Shown: positions 42,801 through 51,289 of the stretch, in pieces
How positions within the stretch are numbered: the stretch's first letter is position 1
How the letters are laid out: each line of letters begins with the position of its first letter
From: Singulisphaera sp. GP187
Lineage (GTDB): Bacteria > Planctomycetota > Planctomycetia > Isosphaerales > Isosphaeraceae
Direction: 5' to 3'
DNA: 64,000 nucleotides
Assembly: GCF_900129635.1 (NCBI RefSeq)
Contig: NZ_FSRB01000001.1
Span: 5,979,501-6,043,500, forward strand
Made by a program: the position numbers and the translations under genes
Notes under the pieces: model-generated
What the model was told of the DNA's origin: nothing
What the model saw: the letters and a program-made list of their open reading frames with translations, nothing else
Database searches by the model: none

Positions 42801-43970
42801 TCACCTGACGGGATATTGCAGGACGATGATATTGATGTCGTCCGATGCGCGCCCGGGAGAGGTGTGGATGGCCACCGCCTGGTCGACCTGGTTGAGGATT
42901 TCCAACGGATCGGCGCCGTGGTGGGCCTGGAGGACCGTCTTCAGACGTTGTTCACCAAACAGGACATCGCTGGGATCCATGGCATCGGTGAGACCATCGG
43001 TGTACATGATTAACGATTCCCCGGGGGCGAGCCGATCGCTGTCGCCGGCCGTGCCGTCAACCATGCCGATTCCAAGCATGCCTGGGTTTGAATTCAAGAG
43101 CCGAGGGCCGTTCGGGCCGACGATGATTGCGGGGGGATGCCCCACGCCCGCGTAGCGGAGCAGGCCGGTCTCCTCGTCGGCGATCAGGTAAAACCCCGTG
43201 CAGAAATAGCCTTCGGGAAAGAACTGTTCCCCGGCGACGTCGAGCCCGGCCAGCAGTTCGCCCGGCTCCATGACCGCGATCGACAAGGGCGCCGCGAGGG
43301 TTTTGACCATGCCGGAGAGCATCGCCGAGTTGACCCCGTGCCCCGAGACGTCGGCCACCAGGATTCCGAGCCGCATCTTGTCGAGCCGGTAAAAGTCGTA
43401 GATATCCCCCCCCAACTGATTGGCGGGCGTGTACCGGACGGCCACCTGGAGCACCCCGCGCGGCTGGGGCGGTCGAGGCATCATCGCTTGCTGCACCTTG
43501 CGGGCCAGGTCCAGCTCGAAGCTCAGCTTCTTGTGGGCGGCTTCGAGGAGCCGATTCCGCTCGGCGAGCTCGGTACGGAGCGCGGAAATCCGCAGGTGGG
43601 CGCGAATCCGGGCGAACAACTCTTTGATTTCTTCGGGGTTTCTCGGCTTCTGGATGTAGTCGTCCGCGCCCGAATCGAGCCCGAGCACCTTGTTCTCGGT
43701 CTCGCAGAGGGTGGTGAGTAGCAGCACCGGGATCGAGCGCAGGTCCGTGTCCGCCTTGAGTTCGCGGCAGAGCCCCGCGCCGTCCAACTCGGGCATCTCG
43801 AAGTCGGTGAGAATCAGGTCGACCGGAGGAACTTCCCGAGCCTTGGCGAGCCCCTCCTTGCCGTCCTTGGCAAGGGCGACTTCGTAGCCCTCGTCTTGGA
43901 GCAGGGTCGAGAGCATTCGGCGCATGGTGGAACTATCTTCAACCAGCAAGATGCGACGCGATGCCATCAT
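42801..43970 (-). CDS. Receiver-PP2C (RsbU/SpoIIE-type) phosphatase
   Basis: The ATG at 43970 follows GAGGAG at 6 bases. The 389-residue protein has a receiver (about 1-125; LLVEDSSTMRRML, acceptor in ILTDFEMPELDG, Lys in YIQKPRNPEEI), a short coiled coil (ALRTELAERNRLLEAAHKKL) and a phosphatase domain (about 165-385; ARKVQQAMMPRPPQ, LGGDIYDFYRL, LVADVSGHGVNSAMLSG, YAGVGHPPAIIV, LIMYTDGLTDAM, SDDINIIVLQ) with all metal-binding Asp. Such enzymes dephosphorylate STAS anti-anti-sigma proteins when the receiver is phosphorylated. CheA of this cluster is a possible phosphodonor. Confidence 0.9.
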   Translation of the reverse strand: MMASRRILLVEDSSTMRRMLSTLLQDEGYEVALAKDGKEGLAKAREVPPVDLILTDFEMPELDGAGLCRELKADTDLRSIPVLLLTTLCETENKVLGLDSGADDYIQKPRNPEEIKELFARIRAHLRISALRTELAERNRLLEAAHKKLSFELDLARKVQQAMMPRPPQPRGVLQVAVRYTPANQLGGDIYDFYRLDKMRLGILVADVSGHGVNSAMLSGMVKTLAAPLSIAVMEPGELLAGLDVAGEQFFPEGYFCTGFYLIADEETGLLRYAGVGHPPAIIVGPNGPRLLNSNPGMLGIGMVDGTAGDSDRLAPGESLIMYTDGLTDAMDPSDVLFGEQRLKTVLQAHHGADPLEILNQVDQAVAIHTSPGRASDDINIIVLQYPVR

Positions 43971-44182
43971 CCCGATCTCCTCGGCCACGCTCGGGAGCGA
44001 CCGCCTCGAGAACGCTCGGATCGTTTAGGGCTTATCAGAATGAGTGAGACGTACTCACGATACGGAGCGGTAGGCACCACTGTCTAGGGGGGGGATGCCC
44101 AGGGACCCGACTCGGGAATTGGGGAACGCTCCCCGGAGTTGGCTCGGCTCCCATCGCCGCCGCGCTTGACGTGGTCGAGGCC

Positions 44183-45319
44183 TCACCAGGCTCGGTCGAG
44201 CATCGCTTCCATGTCGGCCTGGGTGCAGGGGCGGGGGTTTGTTTTGTGACAGTGGTCGAGCATCGCCAGGCGGGCATACTCGGCGATCCGGTCGTGGCGG
44301 AGGTCCGGCACGTCGCGGAGTCGCTTCGGCAAGGGGAGTCGGATCAGGACCAGCTCGGTCAGCGTGATCAAGTGCGCGGGGCCCTCGCCGCTCCGTCCCA
44401 GGCCGAGCCGGGCCGCAAGGTCGGACAGGCGGGGAGTGGCGACCTCGCGGTTGAACCGTAAGGCGTGCGGGAGCAGGATCGCGTTGAGCGTCCCATGATG
44501 CACCCGCCCCTCCGACCCCAGGGCGTGCGACAGTGAGTGGATCACGCCGAGCCCCTTCGAGAAGCTGATCCCGCCGAGCAGCGCCCCCATCATCAAGGAT
44601 TCGCGGGCTGCCTGGTCGGTCCCGTTGCGGGCGGCGGCCTCGAGCCCGCGCGAAATGTAGCGCAGTCCCTCGAGCGCGATTCCGTCACAAATCGGATGGA
44701 ACGTGGTCGAGAGGTAGCTTTCGATGCAATGTGTGAATGCGTCCATGCCGGTTCCCGCGGTGAGGACCGGCGGGAGGTCACGGGTCAGTTCCGGGTCGCA
44801 GAGGGCGACGCTCGGCAACAGGTGCGGGCTGAGGGCGATGGTCTTGCGCCCGGTCTGGGGAAGCTGGATCAGGGTGCCGCGCCCGGCCTCGGTTCCGGTC
44901 CCGGCGGTGGTCGGGATCGCGGCCATTGCCGGCAGGTTCGGTGTGATCCGCTCGAGCCCGCCGGTGGTCAGGTCATAGTCGACCAGCCGGCCCGGGTGCG
45001 TGGCCATCAGGCGGATCGCCTTCGCCGCGTCGATCGGGCTCCCTCCGCCCAGGCCGATCAGGCCGTCACACCGTTGCGCATGATAGCGGTCCAGGCCGGC
45101 CAGCACGTCGGCCTCGGTCGGGTTGGCCTGGACCTCCTCGAAGACGACCGGGTCGTCCAGCCCCGAGAGGACCTCGTCGACCAGCCCGGTCGATCGCAGG
45201 CCGGGGTCGGTGACCACCAAGGGCCGGCGAACGCCGAGGCGGGCCAACTCTTCACCCAGCAACCTCCGCGCACCCGCTCCGAAGAGGATTCGGTTCGGAA
45301 AGGTGAATGTCGCGGGCAT
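44183..45319 (-). CDS. Iron-containing alcohol dehydrogenase
   Basis: I chose the ATG at 45319 (GGAG 5 bases upstream, and MPATFTFPNRILFGAGA fits family N-termini); an ATG at 45352 is also in frame. The 378-residue enzyme is a type III dehydrogenase: NAD-binding GLGGGSPIDAAKAI, TTAGTGTEAGRGTLI, and the metal-binding region GTGMDAFTHCIESYL, FSKGLGVIHSLSHALGS and VHHGTLNAILLPHALRFN with the family Asp and His residues. It should reduce or oxidise a small alcohol/aldehyde pair with NAD(P) in the cytoplasm; the substrate is unknown. It has no obvious operon partner. Confidence 0.92.
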   Translation of the reverse strand: MPATFTFPNRILFGAGARRLLGEELARLGVRRPLVVTDPGLRSTGLVDEVLSGLDDPVVFEEVQANPTEADVLAGLDRYHAQRCDGLIGLGGGSPIDAAKAIRLMATHPGRLVDYDLTTGGLERITPNLPAMAAIPTTAGTGTEAGRGTLIQLPQTGRKTIALSPHLLPSVALCDPELTRDLPPVLTAGTGMDAFTHCIESYLSTTFHPICDGIALEGLRYISRGLEAAARNGTDQAARESLMMGALLGGISFSKGLGVIHSLSHALGSEGRVHHGTLNAILLPHALRFNREVATPRLSDLAARLGLGRSGEGPAHLITLTELVLIRLPLPKRLRDVPDLRHDRIAEYARLAMLDHCHKTNPRPCTQADMEAMLDRAW

Positions 45320-45530
45320 CACGGCTCCGTCGCAGGCGGCTTGGCTTGGCATGGATTCAGAGCTGACTGCGCAGAGAATTCAACAAGAATCGAACCGCGG
45401 CATGAGAAGAATTTACGAAACGCGACGGTCGGATGACGTGCTCTTTCGAAGAGAAACGGATGAGCGACATCAGAGAGATTGTCGGCGGTTCAAGTTGCGG
45501 AACTCGACCGACCGTGTGCTCCGGGGCTCG

Positions 45531-45860
45531 TCAATTCCCTCCGAGTTGTGCGAGCAGGCCATCCATCTCGCCCGCCGCGTGCCAGTCTCCCCGCACTTTC
45601 GCTTTCTCGATCCCAAGTCGGAGGATCTCGACGGCACGGGCCGAGTCACCCGACTCCATGAAGGACTGACCGAGTTGCTGGTAGGCCGCGACCTGGTCTT
45701 CGGGATGGTCGGCGATCAGCGCGAGCAACCGTTGCCGCCCCTCGTCGACGTCCCCCTCACGCAGGCATTGTAAGGCGAGACCGTATCGCAAAAACGAGTC
45801 GGCCGGATCCTCGGCGAGGCTCTGCTCGAGAGCCACTCGACGCGACGATTTTTCCGCCAT
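45531..45860 (-). CDS. TPR-type protein
   Basis: GAGGGGG precedes the ATG at 45860; the longer frame upstream is not supported. The 109-residue product has two or three tetratricopeptide-like helix pairs: LAEDPADSFLRYGLALQCLREGDVDEG, LLALIADHPEDQVAAYQQLGQSFMESGDSARAVEIL and LGIEKAKVRGDWHAAGEMDGLLAQL. It has no signal peptide and is probably a cytoplasmic protein-binding module. It is divergent from the HtrA-type gene. Confidence 0.75.
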   Translation of the reverse strand: MAEKSSRRVALEQSLAEDPADSFLRYGLALQCLREGDVDEGRQRLLALIADHPEDQVAAYQQLGQSFMESGDSARAVEILRLGIEKAKVRGDWHAAGEMDGLLAQLGGN

Positions 45861-46361
45861 CACACCCCCTCGAACCGGGCACGCCGCCGGCGCGCCTTTC
45901 GTGCCGAACGATGGGTTCAAGCCTAACGGCACCCACGGCTCACTGTCAACCAAAGTCAACGCGTTCGCAGCCGGACGTTTTTGCCTGATCCCTCCCGCTT
46001 GAACGAGCCAACCCGGCTCGCCTGAGGCACCGAACTGGTTTTGTACCCGATTCACCACAATTTATTGACCCGATCGGCTTAGGTTTCCTAGGTTCACAAC
46101 CGAAACGGGGTTGCATGAGCTGGTTGGTAAAATGGGTGGAATTTATCGAAAATTAAGATAGATGGGGAAGCTAGGCTAAATCTGGTCGTCTGCACTCAAG
46201 CCGGGCATTCAGGCAACCCGATCCAAAGCAAGTCGGAAGCCTGGTATCGAGAGGGTTGAGAGCCGAGGTCGTTGCGAGGCTTCGGATCAAACGAACGAGG
46301 ATCCTCGGCTCGAACTGGGCCGTCGACCTGGCCCAGTCATTCCCAAGTGGGGACCACCACC
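45861..46361. other. Divergent intergenic region
   Basis: No gene is supported. The region is locally AT-rich at about 46060-46190, which fits promoters for both flanking genes. GTGGGGA lies before the GTG at 46362. Confidence 0.45.
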
Positions 46362-47761
46362 GTGCCACTGCTCTTGAAGCGACGCGGACCGGAGCGAGTC
46401 TGGAGTTTCGCGCTCATCGGTCTGACGGTCCTAATGTGGCCAGCGCCTCATCCGGCCTGCGCTTCGTCACGACGGACCCCCGTGGTCGAGGCGGTCCAGA
46501 AAGTCCAGCCTTGCGTTGTGAGTATCTCGAGTGAGAAGAAGGCTTCGTCGTCGAGCCGCTGGCCGTTCACGGCGGAAGAGAATCAGCGACCGCGGGTGAG
46601 CGGGATGGGCACCGGGGTCATTGTCGATGGCCACGGTTACATCCTGACGAACCACCACGTCGTGGATAAGGTTCAGGGGATCGAGGTCCACCTCGCCGAC
46701 GGCACGAGCTACCCGGGGCATGTCGTCCAGCATGACGAGGCGATGGATCTGGCGATGGTGAAGATCGACGCCAACCGAGTCTTGCCCGCGATCACGCTCG
46801 GTTCGTCGGCCGACCTCCTGGTCGGTGAAGACGTCATCACGATCGGCAATGCGTTCGGTTATGAGAACACCGTCTCGGTGGGCATCGTCAGCGCCTTGAA
46901 CCGCAACGTGACGCTTTCCGACGAGCAGGTCTATCGCAACCTGATTCAGACGGACGCCTGCATCAACCCGGGGAACTCGGGGGGGCGTTGGTGAACATCG
47001 ACGGCGAGCTGATCGGGATCAACGTTGCGGTGCGGGCCGGGGCCCAAGGGATTGGCTTCGCCCTGCCGATTGACGATGTGAAGCGGGTTGCCGCCGAGAT
47101 GCTCAGCACGCGCCGGCTGGCCTCAACCTGGCACGGACTGGTGGCCGACGAAACCCGCAACAGTGCGGTGCGGAAGGTCGAGCTGGTCGACGTGCAGCCG
47201 AACAGCCCGGCGGCGGTCGCGGGCTTCCTGGCGGGCGACCAGGTCATCCGCGTGGGTGAGCTGGATGTTCATACTCCACTCGACATCGAGCGTGGTCTGC
47301 TCGATTTCCGCGCCGGTCAACAAGCCTCGATTCGGATCCGCCGCAAGGGGCAGGACCAGACGGTCGCGATCGGCCTTCAGCCTTTGCCTCGGACCACGGC
47401 TCCCGTCGAAGCAGGTGAACAGGTCTGGAGGACGCTCGGCCTGAAGACGACGCCGGTCACGCCCGAGTACGTCGTTGCCGCCTCGCCCAAACTTCGCGGC
47501 GGCCTGTACGTTCAGGCGGTCTCTCCCGGCAGTCCGGGGGCTCAGGCGCAGATCCAGAAGGGGGATATCCTAGTCGGCGTCAACGTCGGCGAACGGCACT
47601 GGGAGACGATCCGCCCCGATAACATCCTCTTCATCTTGCGGCAGCCCGAGGTCACCCAGTCGCAACACCTCCAGTTCTACATCGTCCGTCAAAACGGCCT
47701 CCAGCGCCACTCGATGAGCGTCGCCGAAGTCGCTACCACCCGCCACACCCTGAGCCGCTAA
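46362..47761 (+). pseudogene. HtrA/DegP-type serine protease with PDZ domains, broken by a one-base frameshift
   Basis: The GTG at 46362 follows GTGGGGA and starts a signal anchor (VWSFALIGLTVLMWPAPHP). The trypsin-like domain has His in ILTNHHVVDK, Asp in EAMDLAMVKID and Ser in NPGNSGG. At that Ser the frame is lost in a run of seven G (46979-46985); with one more G it continues as NPGNSGGALVNIDGELIGINVAV to 47761, about 466 residues. A PDZ domain (about 265-345, VQPNSPAAVAGFLAGDQVIRVGELDV) and a second PDZ-like part (YVQAVSPGSPGAQAQIQKGDILVGVNV) follow. HtrA proteases degrade misfolded envelope proteins. All catalytic parts are present, so a sequencing error is as likely as inactivation. 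Confidence 0.85.
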
Positions 47762-48169
47762 CCCGTCCTCATTCATCCCCACCAGTCGGCAAGCCCCGTC
47801 GCTCGGCCCATCCCCCCTCACTGGTCGTAGCGACGGTCGGTTGCCAGCGAGCTCCCCCCTCCCTCTCCTTTTCTTCGTTTTCACTCGCCTTTCCAAGGCG
47901 AGCGGGGAGCGTAAGCTCCCTGTCTTTGTCGCCGGGCGTTGGAGTCGGCTGGCAGAACCAGACGTGGACATCGTCAGGTGGTATGTCGCCTGACTTTGTT
48001 GCTTGGAGTAGGAAGAGGCCAGCATACAGGGAGCTTACGCTCCCCTTGGAGAGGCGAGCGTATGCTCGGGTGCTTGCTTTGTTGCTTGGCGTAGGAAGAG
48101 GCCAGCATACAGGGAGTTTACGCTCCCCGCTCGCCTCTTCAAGGCGAGCGTATGCTCGAGCGATCGCTT
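47762..48169. other. Repeat-rich region between convergent genes
   Basis: No gene is seen. The stretch is mainly made of repeat R1 units described at 47884-48160. Confidence 0.6.
47884..48160. repeat. Cluster of repeat R1 with an 83-bp tandem duplication
   Basis: CGCCTTTCCAAGGCGAGCGG then GGAGCGTAAGCTCCCTGTC at 47886-47925 is one unit. CAGCATACAGGGAG-TTACGCTCCCC occurs twice in the opposite sense as part of two 52-bp copies (47994-48045 and 48077-48128) that differ at two positions and repeat with a period of 83 bp. GGCGAGCGTATGCTCG recurs at the end of each. The two repeats are not CRISPR-like. Confidence 0.75.
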
Positions 48170-48979
48170 TTACGACGCCTCAACTTTGTTCGGCGCACTC
48201 TTGGGTTCCGCGGGAACGATGGTCGTGGCCGTCGCCGAGCGTTTTTCTAGCTCGTGGCTGTGGTTCAGCCTGCGGATGTACCAGACGAGATAGAGCGAAA
48301 TCGCGCAAGGGACCGCGAAGCCCTCGTAGGTCAACTCCGTGAAGACCAGGGCGGCGATGAGCGACCCGCCTGAGAACGCGACGATGATTTTGACTCTCAG
48401 CCAGTTCATGGCGATGAGCTGGCTTCGCTCCGGGTCGCCGGATCGAAGCGTCAGGATCTTCGAGATGTTGATGCCGAGGTCTGTGACCGGGCCCGTCAGG
48501 TGGGTCGTGCGGATCTGCCCTTTCGTCGCGCCGGCGAAGAGGCCATTTTGGAGGCCGCACGCGAAGCACAGAATGAAGAGCAAAAGAAAGTCGCGCTGGA
48601 GGACCAGAGGTTCTCCGAACGTACCCAGATACTCCGAGAATTCACCGAGGTAAATGAATAAATTCAAGGCCGCCAGCGTGATGATCCCGCCTTCGATATT
48701 CGGCGCCTCCCCGAGGATCATCTTCCGATCGACGATCCAGCCCGCGACGATTGCGCCCGCCAGAAAAAAGAGGGGCGCCAGGGCCATCTCGAAGGCGCCC
48801 AGGTATTGCTTCTGGGCAAGCGCGACACCGACGTATGTGCCGTATCCCGTAATGTGCGACACAAACCGGTGAACCGCGAGATAGCCCCCAGCGTTCATGA
48901 AGCCGCTCTGGAAGGCCAGAATCAGCCAGAGAACCTGATTGCGCGGGGCGACCACATTTTTGAAGACATCAATATTCAT
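48170..48979 (-). CDS. DUF1275 (YoaK-type) membrane protein
   Basis: The ATG at 48979 is taken as start; a TTG at 49018 would add 13 residues. The 269-residue protein has six or so membrane segments and the DUF1275 marks: LAFQSGFMNAGGYLAVHRFVSHITGYGTYVG, FLAGAIVAGWIVD, LLLFILCFACGLQNGLFAGATKGQIRTTHLTGPVTDLGINI. In the family the conserved GFMNAGG and T-H-TG-VTD segments lie in membrane helices; the transported substrate is unknown. The C-terminal 30 residues are polar. It has no clear operon partners. Confidence 0.85.
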   Translation of the reverse strand: MNIDVFKNVVAPRNQVLWLILAFQSGFMNAGGYLAVHRFVSHITGYGTYVGVALAQKQYLGAFEMALAPLFFLAGAIVAGWIVDRKMILGEAPNIEGGIITLAALNLFIYLGEFSEYLGTFGEPLVLQRDFLLLFILCFACGLQNGLFAGATKGQIRTTHLTGPVTDLGINISKILTLRSGDPERSQLIAMNWLRVKIIVAFSGGSLIAALVFTELTYEGFAVPCAISLYLVWYIRRLNHSHELEKRSATATTIVPAEPKSAPNKVEAS

Positions 48980-49803
48980 TAATGTATTAAGTCGTGCCGG
49001 GCCAATGTCGATAGTCAAACCGAGTGGATCCGTCGTCCGTCACGCACATGTTTTTCGGGCGGGTGTTCGTCAAGGAGACGAGCCATTCCCGACTTCGATT
49101 CAAGTGTAGCAAAGAGCGGCGAAGAATTGAGCGTGACGGACGACCAGGTCCACCATTACGAAGGGGACAGCGGGCCGACCTCGTGTGGGCTGACCGCCGT
49201 CGCCGATTGACTGCCGTTCCGCGGTTCCCCGTCGCTTCTTGACTTTGGAGCGGGACGGTGGGTTGGCTTTGGCTGAAGCCCCGCGGTGCGCGAGATCTAG
49301 GCGATGGTCTCGGGACCCCGAGCCACCTCGTCAGGCGCGATGGAAATCCACACGGCCCGGACGAGTGCGATCACGCCGAACAACCAGGACCGGTCAGCGA
49401 AACGCTGATGTCAGGGAATGTCCCGGCCTGGGGGATTGGCCGTTGCGCGAGGGCGGGTGAGTCGCGTCCCTAACGACTCGCGCTCTCGTGACGTCCGTCC
49501 GTCGCGTCAAGTTCGCAACGCCCTGACGATCCGTCGTCGTGAATTTGAAGTGTCCTGGGCTCATCGTTCAACCTTGTTTCAAGAGCCACGCGAGGGGGGG
49601 CTCCCGGAAGTTTGGTGCTGCCGAGATTCGCGTGGCTTCATGAATGGAAAGCAAGGGACGTACCACGGAACGAGAGAATCGATTGTGGTTGACTGCGAAT
49701 TCCGTAACCCCGGTCCAGATCGCCGCTTGTTGCATTTGTGCGGTTTGGTTGGTTGGCGGTGACGGTAAGGCATGGGGCGACTGGGGCGAACGTGGTCGTG
49801 CAG
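48980..49803. other. Long intergenic region, no gene supported
   Basis: Several frames of 60-115 codons exist on both strands, but they overlap one another, are Arg-rich and have no ribosome-binding sites. I see no repeat family member or terminator here. Confidence 0.45.
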
Positions 49804-51279
49804 TTATTGACCTTCCTGGTCAAATTCTGACCAAACCTGCTTTTCGATGGCGAGCTTGGCCGCTCGGATTTTGCTCCGTAGCGTATTTCGCGAGATCCCG
49901 AGGAGCTCACTGGCGCGGAATTGATTGCCGCGAACGGAGTTGAGCACTTCTTTGAGGACCGCCCGGTCGACGGCGGCAATCACCTTCTGGTAGAGGTCGT
50001 TGTCCCCGCTCTGAATCAGGCTGCGAACGAGTCGGGCAACGCCCAGCAGCTCGGGTTCGGGGCTGGTCTCGGAAATGATTTGGGGCGAGGCGGCGTCGGC
50101 GCGGAGGGCTGGCGGGAGACAATCCAGGGTGAGGATATCGCCCGTGGCATGGACCAGTGCATATTTGATCGTGGCTTGTAGCTCCCGGACGTTGCCGGGC
50201 CACTCTCTGGTTTCGAGAAGGCGCATCGCTTCCGGCGCGATGGTGCGCACCTGCTTGCCCAACTCGCGATTGAAGAGCTTGACGAGGTGTTCAACCATGA
50301 TCGGGATATCGATCCGTCGTTCTCGGAGCGGCGGCAGACTGATGGTGAAAACGTTGAGTCGATAGAACAGGTCCTGGCGGAACCGGTCATCGGCGATCAT
50401 GGAGTCCAGGTCGCGGTTGGTGGCGGCGATCAAACGCACGTTGGCCTGGATCGTGTTGCTACTGCCGAGCCGTTCGAACCGTCCGTCCTGGAGGATCCGC
50501 AACATCTTGGCTTGGGTGGCGGGCGACATGTCGCCAATTTCGTCGAGGAAGATCGTGCCGCCGTCGGCCTGCTCGAACTTGCCGATCCGTCGGCGGTCGG
50601 CCCCGGTGAAGGCGCCTCGCTCGTGGCCGAAGAGTTCGGCCTCCAGCAAGGTTTCCGGGATCGCCGCGCAATTGATCGCCAGGAACGGCCGGTCACTGCG
50701 GAGCCCGTGTTGATAGATCGCGCGGGCGACGAGTTCCTTGCCGGTCCCGCTCTCGCCAAGGATCAGCACCGTCACGTCCTGGCTGGCGGCGCGGCCGATC
50801 TCCTTGTAAACCTCCTGCATGGCGGGCGAGCGGCCGACGATGCGGTCGACGGCGACGTCCTCCGGTTCCTCCTCGTCGGCGAGGAGGGCGCGCACGTGGG
50901 TCAACCGGTTCTGTTCGAAGGCCTTGGCCAGGACGGTGCGGAGCACGCCGAGGTCGAGCGGCTTGAGCAGGTACTCGAAGGCCCCGCGCTTCATGGCCTG
51001 GATCGCGGTTTCGGTCGCGGCGAACGCGGTGATCACGATCACGGGGAGGCGTGCGTCGATCTGTCGAATCCGGTCAAACGCGTCCAGGCCTGACATGTCG
51101 GGCAACCGCACGTCGAGGATCACGGCGTCGGGCCGCTGCCGTTGCGCGAGCTCGATCCCTTCCTTGGCCGTGCGTGCGGTGAACACCTCGAGCGTATCGG
51201 ACTTCAGGCTTTCCTGAAGCGAAAAAAGAACGTTCGGCTCGTCATCCACCACAAGTAGCCGGGACACAGTCGCCTCCAT
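49804..51279 (-). CDS. NtrC-type sigma-54 response regulator
   Basis: The ATG at 51279 follows ACGGAG at 6 bases. The 491-residue protein has a receiver (about 6-120; VVDDEPNVLFSL, acceptor in ILDVRLPDMSG, Lys in LLKPLDLG), a AAA+ domain (about 155-390) with Walker A GESGTGKE, the sigma-54 contact loop GAFTGA, Walker B GGTIFLDEIGDM and the R-fingers region NVRLIAATNRDLDSM, and a Fis-type HTH at the C-terminus (NQFRASELLGISRNTLRSKI). It activates sigma-54 promoters when phosphorylated by the kinase encoded 10 bp upstream. The target genes cannot be told from the window. Confidence 0.95.
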   Translation of the reverse strand: MEATVSRLLVVDDEPNVLFSLQESLKSDTLEVFTARTAKEGIELAQRQRPDAVILDVRLPDMSGLDAFDRIRQIDARLPVIVITAFAATETAIQAMKRGAFEYLLKPLDLGVLRTVLAKAFEQNRLTHVRALLADEEEPEDVAVDRIVGRSPAMQEVYKEIGRAASQDVTVLILGESGTGKELVARAIYQHGLRSDRPFLAINCAAIPETLLEAELFGHERGAFTGADRRRIGKFEQADGGTIFLDEIGDMSPATQAKMLRILQDGRFERLGSSNTIQANVRLIAATNRDLDSMIADDRFRQDLFYRLNVFTISLPPLRERRIDIPIMVEHLVKLFNRELGKQVRTIAPEAMRLLETREWPGNVRELQATIKYALVHATGDILTLDCLPPALRADAASPQIISETSPEPELLGVARLVRSLIQSGDNDLYQKVIAAVDRAVLKEVLNSVRGNQFRASELLGISRNTLRSKIRAAKLAIEKQVWSEFDQEGQ

Positions 51280-51289
51280 ATTGGCTCCG

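Noticed and set aside
47884..48160. Possible CRISPR array
   Set aside because: Only two long copies, 83-bp period, units in both orientations and no cas gene; these are dispersed palindromic repeats.
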